Shown here in pieces: positions 43,146 through 50,973 of a stretch of DNA of 64,000 nt. The notes below the pieces were generated by a model. That model saw nothing but the letters and a program-made list of their open reading frames with translations, made no database searches and was not told where the DNA came from. The position numbers were made by a program, and so were the translations under genes. Origin of the DNA: Actinocatenispora comari (lineage in GTDB: Bacteria; Actinomycetota; Actinomycetes; Mycobacteriales; Micromonosporaceae); contig NZ_BOPO01000053.1 of NCBI RefSeq assembly GCF_017312725.1, positions 62,001-126,000 on the forward strand. Direction: 5' to 3'. The first letter of the stretch is position 1; each line of letters begins with the position of its first letter.

Positions 43146-43979
43146 GTGGGACGTGTCAGCGACGAACAACTGGACCACTGCGAGGAACTGCTGCTGCGGG
43201 TGGGAAACCTGCCGGACGGCGATCCGGACCGGAACCAGCTGCGTGACGCGGTGGTCGAGACCCTCCTTCCGATGGCGGACGCCATCGCGCGCGCCTTCCC
43301 GCACGGCCGGCAGAGCGTGGACGATCTCGTCCAGGTGGCCAGGCTCGGCTTGGTCAAGGCGGTGGCCGGTTTCGACCCGAAGCTCGGCGGCCTGGCCGGC
43401 TACGCGGTACCGACGATCCGGGGCGAGCTGAAGCGCTACTTCCGCGATCAGTGCTGGGAGGTACGGGTGCCGCGCCGGCTGCAGGAACTGCGCAGCGAGG
43501 TACGCGCCGGTACCGAGCGGGCCGAGCAGCGGCTGGGACACACCCCGCAGGTGGCCGAGATCGCCGACGAGCTCCAGATCGGCGCCGACGAGGTCAACGA
43601 CGGGTTGAAGGCGGACGTGGCGTACAGCGTCGCGTCGCTGAACGCACCGGCCGGCTGGGATCACGACGGTTGCGAGGTCGGCGACCTGGTGGGCGCTCCG
43701 GACGGGAAGGTCGAGCAGGTACCGGAACGGGTCTCCTTGCGCCCGGCGCTGGAGCGCCTGCCGGTGCGGGAACGGCAGCTGATCCGCTGGCGGTTCTTCG
43801 ACGAACTGACCCAGCAGCAGATCGCCGACCGGCTCGGCGTCTCGCAGATGCACGTCTCCCGGCTCCTGTCGTCCACGCTCGCCGCGATCCGCGCCTGGTT
43901 GGAGGGCGACACCGACCAGATCGTGGTCAGCCACCCGCGTCGGCGCACCGGCGCCGTGGCGCTGCGATCTGCCGCCTGA
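43146..43979 (+). CDS. SigB/SigF/SigG-family RNA polymerase sigma factor
   Basis: A 277-residue alternative sigma factor. Region 2 (DAIARAFPHGRQSVDDLVQV then ARLGLVKAVAGFDPKLG) is followed by the hallmark TIRGELKRYFRDQCWEVRVP (about 94-113) of the general-stress/sporulation group, region 3 (RLGHTPQVAEIADELQIG) and region 4 with LTQQQIADRLGVSQMHVSRL (about 221-240). GTG at 43146 is used; GTG at 43134 or an upstream ATG at 43014 are possible. No anti-sigma or anti-anti-sigma gene is adjacent. It is the natural candidate to read the GTTT-N15-GGGTA motifs of this window. Confidence 0.9.
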   Translation: MGRVSDEQLDHCEELLLRVGNLPDGDPDRNQLRDAVVETLLPMADAIARAFPHGRQSVDDLVQVARLGLVKAVAGFDPKLGGLAGYAVPTIRGELKRYFRDQCWEVRVPRRLQELRSEVRAGTERAEQRLGHTPQVAEIADELQIGADEVNDGLKADVAYSVASLNAPAGWDHDGCEVGDLVGAPDGKVEQVPERVSLRPALERLPVRERQLIRWRFFDELTQQQIADRLGVSQMHVSRLLSSTLAAIRAWLEGDTDQIVVSHPRRRTGAVALRSAA

Positions 43980-44136
43980 CCGGGCCACGCGACCTCGCGG
44001 GAAAATATCTCGGGCCGCGATGTTTGCGGTGCCTGTGCCGGGGAAAGCGGTTCACTGTCGGCCGGGGGGTTGCGGCGGGAACGGCACCGTTGCGATGGCC
44101 GGCACGGCGCGCCGCTGGCCGGCCGGCGGGCGCGCA

Positions 44137-44186
44137 CGAACGGAGGCTGCCGGCGGTGCATGCTCACCGCCGGCAGCCTCCGTTCG
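44137..44186. terminator. 22-bp perfect stem hairpin
   Basis: Arms 44137-44158 and 44165-44186 are exactly complementary over 22 bp with loop CATGCT. It lies 158 nt after the sigma gene stop in a 328-bp gap with no other gene and probably ends that transcript; no U-tract follows. Confidence 0.65.
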
Positions 44187-44273
44187 AGGTCCGCCCGACT
44201 GCTCGAGGCCTCGTGCGTGAACCGCCGCCGAGGCGGACGTGGCGGTGCCCGCGCCGGCGCGGGTCGGCTGAGC

Positions 44274-44298
44274 GTTTGCGGCCCCTCGGGCAGGGAAC
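44274..44298 (+). promoter_or_regulatory. SigB-like promoter variant, GTTT-N15-GGGAAC
   Basis: GTTT (44274-44277), 15 nt, GGGAAC (44293-44298), 9 nt before the ATG of the DUF6098 gene. Confidence 0.5.
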
Positions 44299-44307
44299 CG
44301 ATCGCTC

Positions 44308-44727
44308 ATGGTGCCGACTCTCACCAGCCTGGACGACGTCGTCGGGGTACTGCGTGGCCGCCGCGACGTGTACGTGCGTTGGTCCGGTGGGCCCGACCGG
44401 GACCGGTTCGACGGCCGCAGTACCGACGACCTGACCGGCGCCGATCTGCCTGGCCTGTCGGCGAACTCGCTCGATGTCCCCTCGTGGTGGGACGGCACGG
44501 TCCGGCTGTGGGCGGCCCGCCGGCTGCACGACTACAGCCACCTGGCGCACGAGAAGGGCAGCCGGCCTTGGCTGCTGGTGGGCGAGCTGCTCGGCCGCGG
44601 CCCGGACAACGAGCCGCTGGTGCGCTGCCGCGAAGCCCTTGCCTGGGTGGATCGTGCCGTGGTCCGGCAGGCCGGCGCCGAGATCGACCGGCAACAGGGT
44701 CGCTGGGGCCCGCTGCGACGACGGTGA
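44308..44727 (+). CDS. DUF6098 family protein
   Basis: A 139-residue soluble protein of an actinobacterial family of unknown function. Characteristic pieces are SLDDVVGVLRGRRDVYVRWS near the start, GADLPGLSANSLDVPSWW (about 44-61) and RPWLLVGELLGRGPDNEPLV (about 86-105). No ribosome site; the start lies 9 nt after a SigB-like -10, so a leaderless message is likely. Confidence 0.75.
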   Translation: MVPTLTSLDDVVGVLRGRRDVYVRWSGGPDRDRFDGRSTDDLTGADLPGLSANSLDVPSWWDGTVRLWAARRLHDYSHLAHEKGSRPWLLVGELLGRGPDNEPLVRCREALAWVDRAVVRQAGAEIDRQQGRWGPLRRR

Positions 44728-45175
44728 GCTCGGCCGGGTCAGGACCGCGCATCGAAGTGCACGGACGCGGCCTGATCGGCGTCGGGAGACGCGGGGCCGG
44801 CACAGCGGGAGCCGGATGCGGGGCCGGCGTCGGCGGCCACGGATCCCCTGGCGTGCACCAGGATCCGGTCGACGCAGCCGGCCCGAGAGAACGACCGGGC
44901 CCGGTCGGTCTGGCGCCGTGAGGCGACCATCGCGTCCAGCGCCGCCGGGCGGCCGGCGGCACGCCTGGCTGGTCCTGGCACTGGGGGGCGCCCGGTTCAT
45001 CGTGCTCGCGGGGGTGGCGCTGTCTCGGCCCCCGACGATCCGGACCGGGCCAACCAGCAGGTGTAGCCCGATCGAAGCGAATCCGCGCCGGCCGTGGTTG
45101 CCCGGCCGCGGGCTGGGTAGCGCCCGGGAACACGCTCGTACACCGAGCCCTCGGACGAGATCGGAAGTGATCATC
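44728..45175. other. Intergenic region without a convincing gene
   Basis: Only the SigB-like motif at 45096-45120 stands out. An 80-codon reverse reading at 44739-44981 was considered and rejected. Confidence 0.5.
45096..45120 (+). promoter_or_regulatory. SigB-like promoter, GGTT-N15-GGGTAG
   Basis: GGTT (45096-45099), 15 nt, GGGTAG (45115-45120), 56 nt before the small acidic gene at 45176. Confidence 0.55.
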
Positions 45176-45388
45176 GTGTCCCGCCACAAGTCCAGGTACC
45201 AGAAGGGCACCGACACCCTGCTGGACCGCTCCGACGAGGAGGTCGAGCGGCTGTCCCGGGAGGTGCTGTCCAACCGCGCGGGACCGTCGTCACCGTTCGG
45301 CGACCAGCCGCTCCCGATGCCGGTCGAGGACGTGGAGTACCAGCTGCCCGGTGCCGAGGAGCATGCCGAGACGACCGAGCAGTACTGA
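45176..45388 (+). CDS. Small acidic protein
   Basis: Seventy residues, GTG start at 45176 with GGAAGTGAT upstream. The N-terminus is basic (SRHKSRYQKGTDTLLDRSDE), the rest acidic, with no hydrophobic core. Not a family I can name. It precedes the decarboxylase by 43 nt. Confidence 0.6.
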   Translation: MSRHKSRYQKGTDTLLDRSDEEVERLSREVLSNRAGPSSPFGDQPLPMPVEDVEYQLPGAEEHAETTEQY

Positions 45389-45397
45389 CCGGCGAAG

Positions 45398-45422
45398 GTT
45401 TGGGTGGCGGGGCGAGGGGAAG
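45398..45422 (+). promoter_or_regulatory. SigB-like promoter variant, GTTT-N15-GGGAAG
   Basis: GTTT (45398-45401), 15 nt, GGGAAG (45417-45422), 9 nt before the decarboxylase ATG. The -10 overlaps the purine-rich ribosome site, so either reading could explain these bases. Confidence 0.35.
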
Positions 45423-45431
45423 GGCGGCGAC

Positions 45432-46904
45432 ATGGACCAGTCCGAGGCGCCGGTGCTGGAGGCGCTGCGCGACTTCCGGCGGCAGCGGTTCACCCCGTTC
45501 ACCCCGCCCGGCCACAAGCAGGGCCGCGGCGCCGCCCGGAGCACCGTGGACGCGTTGGGGGCCGACGTGTTCGGCTCCGACATCCTCGCGATCTCCGGGC
45601 TGGACGACCGCACCTCCTCGCACGAGGTACTGGCCCGGGCGCAGCAGCTGATGGCCGAGGCGGTCGATGCCGAGCACGCGTTCTTCAGCACCTGCGGGAG
45701 TTCGCTGTCGGTCAAGAGCGCGATGTTGTCGGTGGCCGGACCGCACGAGGAGCTCATCGTCGGGCGCGACGCGCACAAGTCGGTGGTTTCCGGGCTCATC
45801 CTGTCCGGCATCCGGCCGATCTGGGTGGAACCGCAGTGGGACGCGCAGCGCCACCTTGCGCACCCGCCCGCGCCCGAGTCCGTTGCGGCCGCCTTCGCGG
45901 AGCATCCCGACGTCCGTGGCGCGCTGATCACCTCACCCACGCCGTACGGGACCTGCGCCGATCTCGCCGCGCACGCCGACGCCTGCCACCGGTACGGACG
46001 TCCGCTGATCGTCGACGAGGCGTGGGGCGCGCACCTGCCGTTCCACGATCGGCTGCCGACCTGGGCGATGGATGCCGGCGCCGACGTCTGCGTCACCAGC
46101 GTGCACAAGATGGGTGCCGGGCTCGAACAGGGTTCGGTGTTTCATCTGCGCGGCGACCTGATCGATCCGGCGGTGCTGTCCAGCCGGGCCGACCTGCTCG
46201 GTACGACCAGCCCGTCGGTGCTGATCTACGCCGGCCTGGACGGGTGGCGCCGCCAGATGGTGCAGGACGGTACCCGCCTGCTGGGCGACGCGCTCGATCT
46301 TGCCCGCGACGTGCGGGCCCGGCTGTCCGACCTGGACGGTGTGCACCTTGCCGGTGCGGAGTTCGTCGGGCCGGGCCGAGCCGCCGATCTCGACCCGCTG
46401 CAGATCGTGCTGGACATCAGCACGCTGGGCGTGCTCGGCTACCGCGCGGCCGACTGGATCTACGCCAACCACCGCGTCTCCATGCATCTCGCCGATCACC
46501 GGCGGATCAGTGCACAGCTGACGTTCGCCGACGACGAGTCGACCGCCGAGCGGCTGCTGACCGCGGTACGCGACGTCGTCGAGCACGCCGACCAGCTGCG
46601 CGGCGGGCAACGGGTCGAGGTACCGGATCCGGGCGGGCTGCGGTTGGCCCAGGCGATGCTGCCGCGCGATGCGTTCTTCGCCCGTACCGAGCAGATCTCG
46701 GCGAAGCAGGCGGTCGGGCGGGTGTCGGCAGAAATGATCACGCCCTACCCACCCGGCATTCCGGCGATCCTGCCCGGGGAACGCATCACCGAGCCGGTCG
46801 TGCGCTATCTGCGTACCGGAGTCGACGCCGGCATGGTGTGCCCGGACGCGGTCGACTCGACGGTCGAGAGCGTCCGCGTCGTCGCCACCGACGAGGAGGC
46901 CTGA
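45432..46904 (+). CDS. Orn/Lys/Arg decarboxylase-family PLP enzyme
   Basis: A 490-residue fold-type I PLP enzyme decarboxylating a basic amino acid, most likely lysine, ornithine or arginine. FTPPGHKQGRGAA (about 22-34) is the family opening, FFSTCGSSLSVKSAML (about 85-100) surrounds the cofactor and SVHKMGAGLEQGS (about 225-237) contains the Schiff-base Lys. It lacks the N-terminal response-regulator-like wing of the E. coli inducible enzymes, like Bacillus SpeA/YaaO. Polyamine production or pH homeostasis under stress would fit the neighbours. AGGGGAAGGG precedes the ATG. Confidence 0.9.
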   Translation: MDQSEAPVLEALRDFRRQRFTPFTPPGHKQGRGAARSTVDALGADVFGSDILAISGLDDRTSSHEVLARAQQLMAEAVDAEHAFFSTCGSSLSVKSAMLSVAGPHEELIVGRDAHKSVVSGLILSGIRPIWVEPQWDAQRHLAHPPAPESVAAAFAEHPDVRGALITSPTPYGTCADLAAHADACHRYGRPLIVDEAWGAHLPFHDRLPTWAMDAGADVCVTSVHKMGAGLEQGSVFHLRGDLIDPAVLSSRADLLGTTSPSVLIYAGLDGWRRQMVQDGTRLLGDALDLARDVRARLSDLDGVHLAGAEFVGPGRAADLDPLQIVLDISTLGVLGYRAADWIYANHRVSMHLADHRRISAQLTFADDESTAERLLTAVRDVVEHADQLRGGQRVEVPDPGGLRLAQAMLPRDAFFARTEQISAKQAVGRVSAEMITPYPPGIPAILPGERITEPVVRYLRTGVDAGMVCPDAVDSTVESVRVVATDEEA

Positions 46905-46949
46905 CCGCGTCGTTTCCCCGATCGCGAGCGGATCTGGCCGCGGCTGCTG

Positions 46950-46974
46950 GTTTGAGACCTGCCCTGCCGGGTAT
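46950..46974 (+). promoter_or_regulatory. SigB-like promoter of the gas vesicle operon, GTTT-N15-GGGTAT
   Basis: GTTT (46950-46953), 15 nt, GGGTAT (46969-46974), 60 nt before gvpO. It is the copy closest to the textbook sigma-B -10 and the only clear promoter seen for the nine-gene operon. Confidence 0.78.
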
Positions 46975-47034
46975 CCGGCCAACTTCTGCACATCGACGGC
47001 ACTCGATCGATCCGCCGCCCGGGGGTGGTCTGGC

Positions 47035-47346
47035 ATGACCGAGAAAACGGCGAAGCGCGAGACGACGCGATCGTCCGAGAGGCGTGGTCCGGCGCTGGCC
47101 GCGTCACGCGAGGCCATGGCGCAACTGGCCGAGTTGACCGGCCGCACGCCGGACTCGGTGTCCGCACTGGAACCGACCGACGACGGCTGGAGCTTCCAGG
47201 TGGAGATCGTCGAGCTGGAACGCATCCCGCAGACCACGAGCGTGCTCGCCAGCTACCAGGTCGACGCCGATCCCGACGGCAACGTCCTGTCGTACCGCCG
47301 CCTGCACCGCTACACCCGCAACGGAACGGAAGGATCGCGCCAGTGA
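47035..47346 (+). CDS. gvpO: Gas vesicle protein GvpO
   Basis: A 103-residue protein matching GvpO: a charged N-terminus, then ASREAMAQLAELTGRTPDSV (about 24-43), WSFQVEIVELERIPQTTSVL (about 52-71) and YQVDADPDGNVLSYRRLHRY (about 74-93). GvpO is required for or regulates gas vesicle formation and in actinomycetes is the first gene of the operon, as here. Its stop overlaps the GTG of gvpJ. A SigB-like promoter lies 60 nt upstream. Confidence 0.92.
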   Translation: MTEKTAKRETTRSSERRGPALAASREAMAQLAELTGRTPDSVSALEPTDDGWSFQVEIVELERIPQTTSVLASYQVDADPDGNVLSYRRLHRYTRNGTEGSRQ

Positions 47347-47690
47347 CCGTGCAGCAACCGCGCGGGACCACGCTGTCCCCGTCGTCCCGCAGCGGAGACA
47401 CCCTCGCCGACATCCTGGAACGGGTGCTGGACAAGGGCATCGTGATCGCCGGCGACATCCAGGTGAACGTTCTGGACATCGAGCTGTTGACGTTGAAGCT
47501 GCGGCTGCTCGTCGCCTCCGTCGACACCGCCCGCGACATGGGCATCGACTGGTGGAGCCGGGACCCGTTCCTGACCGGGGAAACCGCGCTGCAGCGCGAG
47601 AACCAGGAACTCGCCGACCGGCTGGAGCGGCTGGAACGCGCCACCGGCCGCACGGCCGACTCGGTGCAGGACCCGGACGGGGACCGATGA
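47343..47690 (+). CDS. gvpJ: Gas vesicle protein GvpJ
   Basis: A 115-residue member of the GvpA/J/M family. The core DTLADILERVLDKGIVIAGD then LDIELLTLKLRLLVASVDTA (about 19-64) has the amphipathic helix-strand-strand-helix plan of the vesicle wall protein. A coiled-coil-like tail (LQRENQELADRLERLERATG) distinguishes it from GvpA. Minor structural or nucleating component. GTG start overlaps gvpO; stop overlaps the gvpL ATG. Confidence 0.88.
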   Translation: MTVQQPRGTTLSPSSRSGDTLADILERVLDKGIVIAGDIQVNVLDIELLTLKLRLLVASVDTARDMGIDWWSRDPFLTGETALQRENQELADRLERLERATGRTADSVQDPDGDR

Positions 47691-48694
47691 GACAGGTCGA
47701 CAGCGACGACGTCGCGGAACTGGTGCGGTCCGCCCGCGCCGAGGCCCGCGCGCTCGTGCACGCCGAACTCGTCGAGCAGTTCGCGTCGAGCTACCGCGCG
47801 GCGCTGCGCGACGCGGCCGAGCCGCACGGCGCCCCGCCGGCGGAGGCGGACCCGGCGCGCCCGGCTCCGCCGCGGTCGACCGCGTCGGCCGGCACGACCG
47901 GGGACGAGTCGAAGGCCGTACGGCCGAGCGAACCGCCGGAGGCCGGCGACGGGTGGTACGTCTACGCGCTGGCCCGCGCGGACGCGATCGACGGGTTGAC
48001 CGGCCGACGCGGTATCGACGGTGTCGACACGACGGTGGTCGAGGGCCCCGGCGTCGCCGCGATGTCCGCGGTACTGCCGATCGCGCCGTTTCGGGCCGCG
48101 GAACGGGAACCGGACCTGGCCGAGGACGGCTGGCTCGCGCACGCGCTGCGGGCCCACGACCGCGTCGTGGCCGAGGCGTTCGCGGCGGTACCGCTGCTGC
48201 CGCTGCGGTTCGGCACGCTCTATCCGGACCGGGACGCGGTCGTGTCGATGCTGCGGACCGGTGCCGACGAGCTGCGCGCGGAACTGGACCGGCTGGCCGG
48301 CAGCGCCGAATGGTCGGTCAAGGCGTTCAGCGAGACGCCGGCCGAGCCGGCCGACCAGCTGCCGCCCGACCCCGGGCCGTCCGACGGCACCGGCTGGATG
48401 ACGCACCAGCTGCGCACCGCGACCGCCCGGGAACACCGGCAGCGCCAGCGGACCGCGGCCGCCGCGGCGATCGGCGACCGGCTCGCCGGGTACGCCCGCG
48501 AGACCTGGCAGCGGCGGGCCGCGGACAACGATCCGACCCGGCCGGTGCTCGACACCGTGTACCTGGTCGACGACGACGCCCGGGTGGACTTCCTGGGCGA
48601 ACTGGAACAACTGCGGCGGCGGGAGCTGCGGCTGACCGTCAGCGGCCCGAACCCCGCGTACCACTTCGTCCGGCTGGGTGTCGACGATGGCTGA
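47687..48694 (+). CDS. gvpL: Gas vesicle protein GvpL/GvpF with N-terminal extension
   Basis: A 335-residue GvpL/GvpF family protein. The family domain begins at DGWYVYALARADAIDG (about 88) and includes AEAFAAVPLLPLRFGTLYPD (about 164-183). The preceding 85 residues are extra: a helical stretch (ELVRSARAEARALVHAELVE) followed by a Pro and Ala rich linker. GvpF/L proteins cap or chaperone the growing GvpA rib. ATG overlaps gvpJ (ATGA). I call it gvpL because it follows gvpJ, as in Streptomyces. Confidence 0.85.
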   Translation: MRQVDSDDVAELVRSARAEARALVHAELVEQFASSYRAALRDAAEPHGAPPAEADPARPAPPRSTASAGTTGDESKAVRPSEPPEAGDGWYVYALARADAIDGLTGRRGIDGVDTTVVEGPGVAAMSAVLPIAPFRAAEREPDLAEDGWLAHALRAHDRVVAEAFAAVPLLPLRFGTLYPDRDAVVSMLRTGADELRAELDRLAGSAEWSVKAFSETPAEPADQLPPDPGPSDGTGWMTHQLRTATAREHRQRQRTAAAAAIGDRLAGYARETWQRRAADNDPTRPVLDTVYLVDDDARVDFLGELEQLRRRELRLTVSGPNPAYHFVRLGVDDG

Positions 48695-49346
48695 ACAGCG
48701 GCTGATGCTCGACGACGGCTCGCTGGTCGATCTGCTCGACCGGCTGGTCGACACCGGCGTGGTGGTCGACGGCAACGTGATCATCTCGCTGTCCGGCGTC
48801 GACCTGATCCGGCTCGATCTGCGCGCGCTGGTCGCCGCGCTCGCCACCCTCACCGACGAACCGGTGCCGACTGCGGCCGGCGCCCCCCGTACCGCCACCC
48901 CGGGGCGCCAGGCGCAGCGCGACGCCACGTCGCACGACGGGGCGGAATCCGCGGCCACCCACCGTTTCCGGGACCGAAGTCACCGGGAACCCGACGTGCC
49001 GAACCACCGGCCGGACGGCGTCGCGACACGGCCGGCCACACCGGCGTTGGGCGCGCGTACCGCCGGCGGCCGGGCCGGCAGCGACCCCGCCGACGTCGTC
49101 GGTCGGCTCGGCCGCCAACTCGGGCAGGCACAGAACCAGAGCGGCCTGGCCGGACTGGTGGTCGTGGTCGTCGACCTCGTCCGCCAACTGTTGCAACGCC
49201 AGGCGTTGCGCCGAATGGACGCGGGCAGCCTCACCGACGACGAGGTCGAACGGTTGGGCCGCGCCCTGATGTCACTGCAGCAGCAGGTCGCCGATCTGGT
49301 CGAGGCGCTGGACCTGCACCCGCATGCCGGTGACGACCGTCGCTGA
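48687..49346 (+). CDS. Fused gas vesicle protein GvpS-GvpK
   Basis: A 219-residue protein joining two normally separate proteins. Residues 8-57 (DDGSLVDLLDRLVDTGVVVD then SLSGVDLIRLDLRALVAALA) are a GvpA/J/S wall-type module. Residues 58-130 are a polar, disordered linker. Residues 135-212 (SGLAGLVVVVVDLVRQLLQR, QALRRMDAGSLTDDEVERLG, RALMSLQQQVADLVEALDL) are GvpK. The frame is continuous with no frameshift signal. The start used overlaps the gvpL stop by 8 nt; a GTG three codons upstream is an alternative. Confidence 0.85.
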   Translation: MAEQRLMLDDGSLVDLLDRLVDTGVVVDGNVIISLSGVDLIRLDLRALVAALATLTDEPVPTAAGAPRTATPGRQAQRDATSHDGAESAATHRFRDRSHREPDVPNHRPDGVATRPATPALGARTAGGRAGSDPADVVGRLGRQLGQAQNQSGLAGLVVVVVDLVRQLLQRQALRRMDAGSLTDDEVERLGRALMSLQQQVADLVEALDLHPHAGDDRR

Positions 49347-49395
49347 GGCATCCGCCGCACGGATCGCCGTACCAGCGCAAGGAGAGGAGCACCAG

Positions 49396-49836
49396 ATGAC
49401 CGTCAGTTCGCAGACCCAGAGCATCGATCGGGCACCGCATCCGTCCGGGCTGTACGACGTGCTCGAACTGATCCTCGACAAGGGACTGGTGATCGACGTG
49501 TACGTGCGCGTGTCGCTGGTCGGGATCGAACTGCTGACCATCGACGCCCGCATCGTGATCGCCAGCGTCGACACGTACCTGCGGTTCGCCGAGCGGGTCA
49601 ACCGGCTGGATCTGACCCAGAACAAGGACAGCTCGACCCTGCCCGAGCTGGTCGACGACATGACCGAGAGCGGCGCGCACGGCAAGACCAAGGGCGCGTT
49701 GAGCGGCGCGGCGGAGACCGTGTCGGATGCGTTCAAGCGCGGTCGGGGTGAGGACGACGACGACTCGTCGTCCCGCCGGTCCCGCACCACCCGCAGCCGC
49801 AGCCGCAGCCGCAGCAAGGACGAGGACGAGTCATGA
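49396..49836 (+). CDS. gvpA: Major gas vesicle structural protein GvpA
   Basis: A 146-residue wall protein. The core GLYDVLELILDKGLVIDVYV then LVGIELLTIDARIVIASVDT (about 18-66) is the GvpA rib-forming unit that polymerises into the hydrophobic gas-permeable shell. The second half is an actinobacterial tail ending in acidic residues and Ser-Arg dipeptides. AAGGAGAGGAG lies 6 nt before the ATG. There is a 49-nt gap from the previous gene and the best ribosome site of the operon, fitting high expression. Confidence 0.93.
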   Translation: MTVSSQTQSIDRAPHPSGLYDVLELILDKGLVIDVYVRVSLVGIELLTIDARIVIASVDTYLRFAERVNRLDLTQNKDSSTLPELVDDMTESGAHGKTKGALSGAAETVSDAFKRGRGEDDDDSSSRRSRTTRSRSRSRSKDEDES

Positions 49837-49897
49837 GCCCGCGTGAACCGGTGCTTCAGCGGTGTCGCGCCGTGCCGACCACGGAGGAGGAACGCTC

Positions 49898-50719
49898 ATG
49901 AGGGAGCCGGGGGAGGCGGTGGGCGACGTGCCGCCGACCGGCGAGCCGGCGGCACCGCCGAACGGGGCGCAGCCGGAGGCGGACGAGCCCGACGGAACGT
50001 ACGTGTACGGCATCGTCGCCGCCGACCACCCGTGCCGACTGGACGAGATGGTCGGGGTCGGGGCGGAACCGGGGCCGGTACGCCGGGTGGCGGTCGAGCA
50101 GATCGCCGCCGTGGTCGGTGTGGCGCCGGCGAAGCTGCGCGCCAAGCGCCGTGACCTGGCGGCGCACCACCGACTGCTGACCGCGCTGGCCGAACAGGGC
50201 ACCGTACTGCCGATGCGCTTCGGCGTGGTGGCGCCCGACGACGAGGCGCTCCGCCGCCAGCTGCGCCGGGACGCGGACCGCTACCTGGCCGCGCTGCACG
50301 AGGTGGCGGGTACCGCGGAGTACAACGTGAAGCTGCTGGCCGACGAGGACGCGGTGGTGCGGCGGGCGGCCGAGACGGACCCGGCCGTGCTGCGCGAACG
50401 CGAGGCGGCCGACGCCGGGTACGAGGGACGGATCCGGCTCGGCCAGGCGGTCGCGTCCGCGGTCGAGGAGGCGTTGAGCGCCGACGCGGAACGCATCGTG
50501 GCGACCCTGGCGCCGCTCGCCCGGCGGACCGCGCCGGCCCCGGCGACCGCCGACACCGCGATCAACACGAGCTTCCTGGTGGCGGACGAGCAGTCCGAAC
50601 GGTTCCGCGGCGCGGTCGACGAACTCGCCCGTGCCCTGCGCGGCGACGGCGAGGTGCGCTGCACCGGGCCGCTGCCGCCGTACAGCTTCGTGCCCGGCGA
50701 CGACGGCGGTGACCGGTGA
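49898..50719 (+). CDS. gvpF: Gas vesicle protein GvpF
   Basis: A 273-residue GvpL/GvpF family protein. The domain begins DGTYVYGIVAADHPCRLDEM (about 32-51) and includes LLTALAEQGTVLPMRFGVVA (about 91-110) and YNVKLLADEDAVVRR (about 144). The first 30 residues are Pro and Glu rich. GvpF interacts with GvpA during assembly. ATG at 49898 after GGAGGAGGAAC. Position directly after gvpA is as in Streptomyces. Confidence 0.9.
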   Translation: MREPGEAVGDVPPTGEPAAPPNGAQPEADEPDGTYVYGIVAADHPCRLDEMVGVGAEPGPVRRVAVEQIAAVVGVAPAKLRAKRRDLAAHHRLLTALAEQGTVLPMRFGVVAPDDEALRRQLRRDADRYLAALHEVAGTAEYNVKLLADEDAVVRRAAETDPAVLREREAADAGYEGRIRLGQAVASAVEEALSADAERIVATLAPLARRTAPAPATADTAINTSFLVADEQSERFRGAVDELARALRGDGEVRCTGPLPPYSFVPGDDGGDR

Positions 50720-50973
50720 TGGGTCTGCTGACCGGGCTGCTCACGCTGCCGCTGGCGCCGGTACGCGGTGTCGCGTGGGTCGCCGACCAGATCGACCAGG
50801 CGGCCCGGCGCGAGTACTACGACCCGGCCGCGATCCGCGCCGAGCTGGCGCGGCTGGCCGACGCGGTGGATCGCGGTGAGATCAGCGAGGCCGAGTTCGA
50901 CGCCGCCGAGGACGAGCTTCTCGACCGGCTGGAGGCCGGCGGCACAGATGACTCCGTAAGGAGGAGCCGATGA
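50719..50973 (+). CDS. gvpG: Gas vesicle protein GvpG
   Basis: An 84-residue small helical protein. MGLLTGLLTLPLAPVRGVAW followed by VADQIDQAARREYYDPAAIR and EISEAEFDAAEDELLDRLEA is the GvpG pattern. It is an assembly factor that works with GvpF and GvpL. ATG overlaps the gvpF stop; a GTG one codon earlier is possible. The stop overlaps the gvpY ATG. Confidence 0.92.
   Translation: MGLLTGLLTLPLAPVRGVAWVADQIDQAARREYYDPAAIRAELARLADAVDRGEISEAEFDAAEDELLDRLEAGGTDDSVRRSR

Noticed and set aside
44739-44981. 80-codon reverse frame in the gap after the DUF6098 gene
   Set aside because: No ribosome site, composition like shadow frames and no recognisable motif.
49396-49836. gvpA frame continuing as a serine/arginine-rich nucleic-acid-binding protein
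   Set aside because: The Ser-Arg tail is short and attached to a clear GvpA core; similar tails occur on neighbouring gas vesicle proteins, so a separate function was not claimed.
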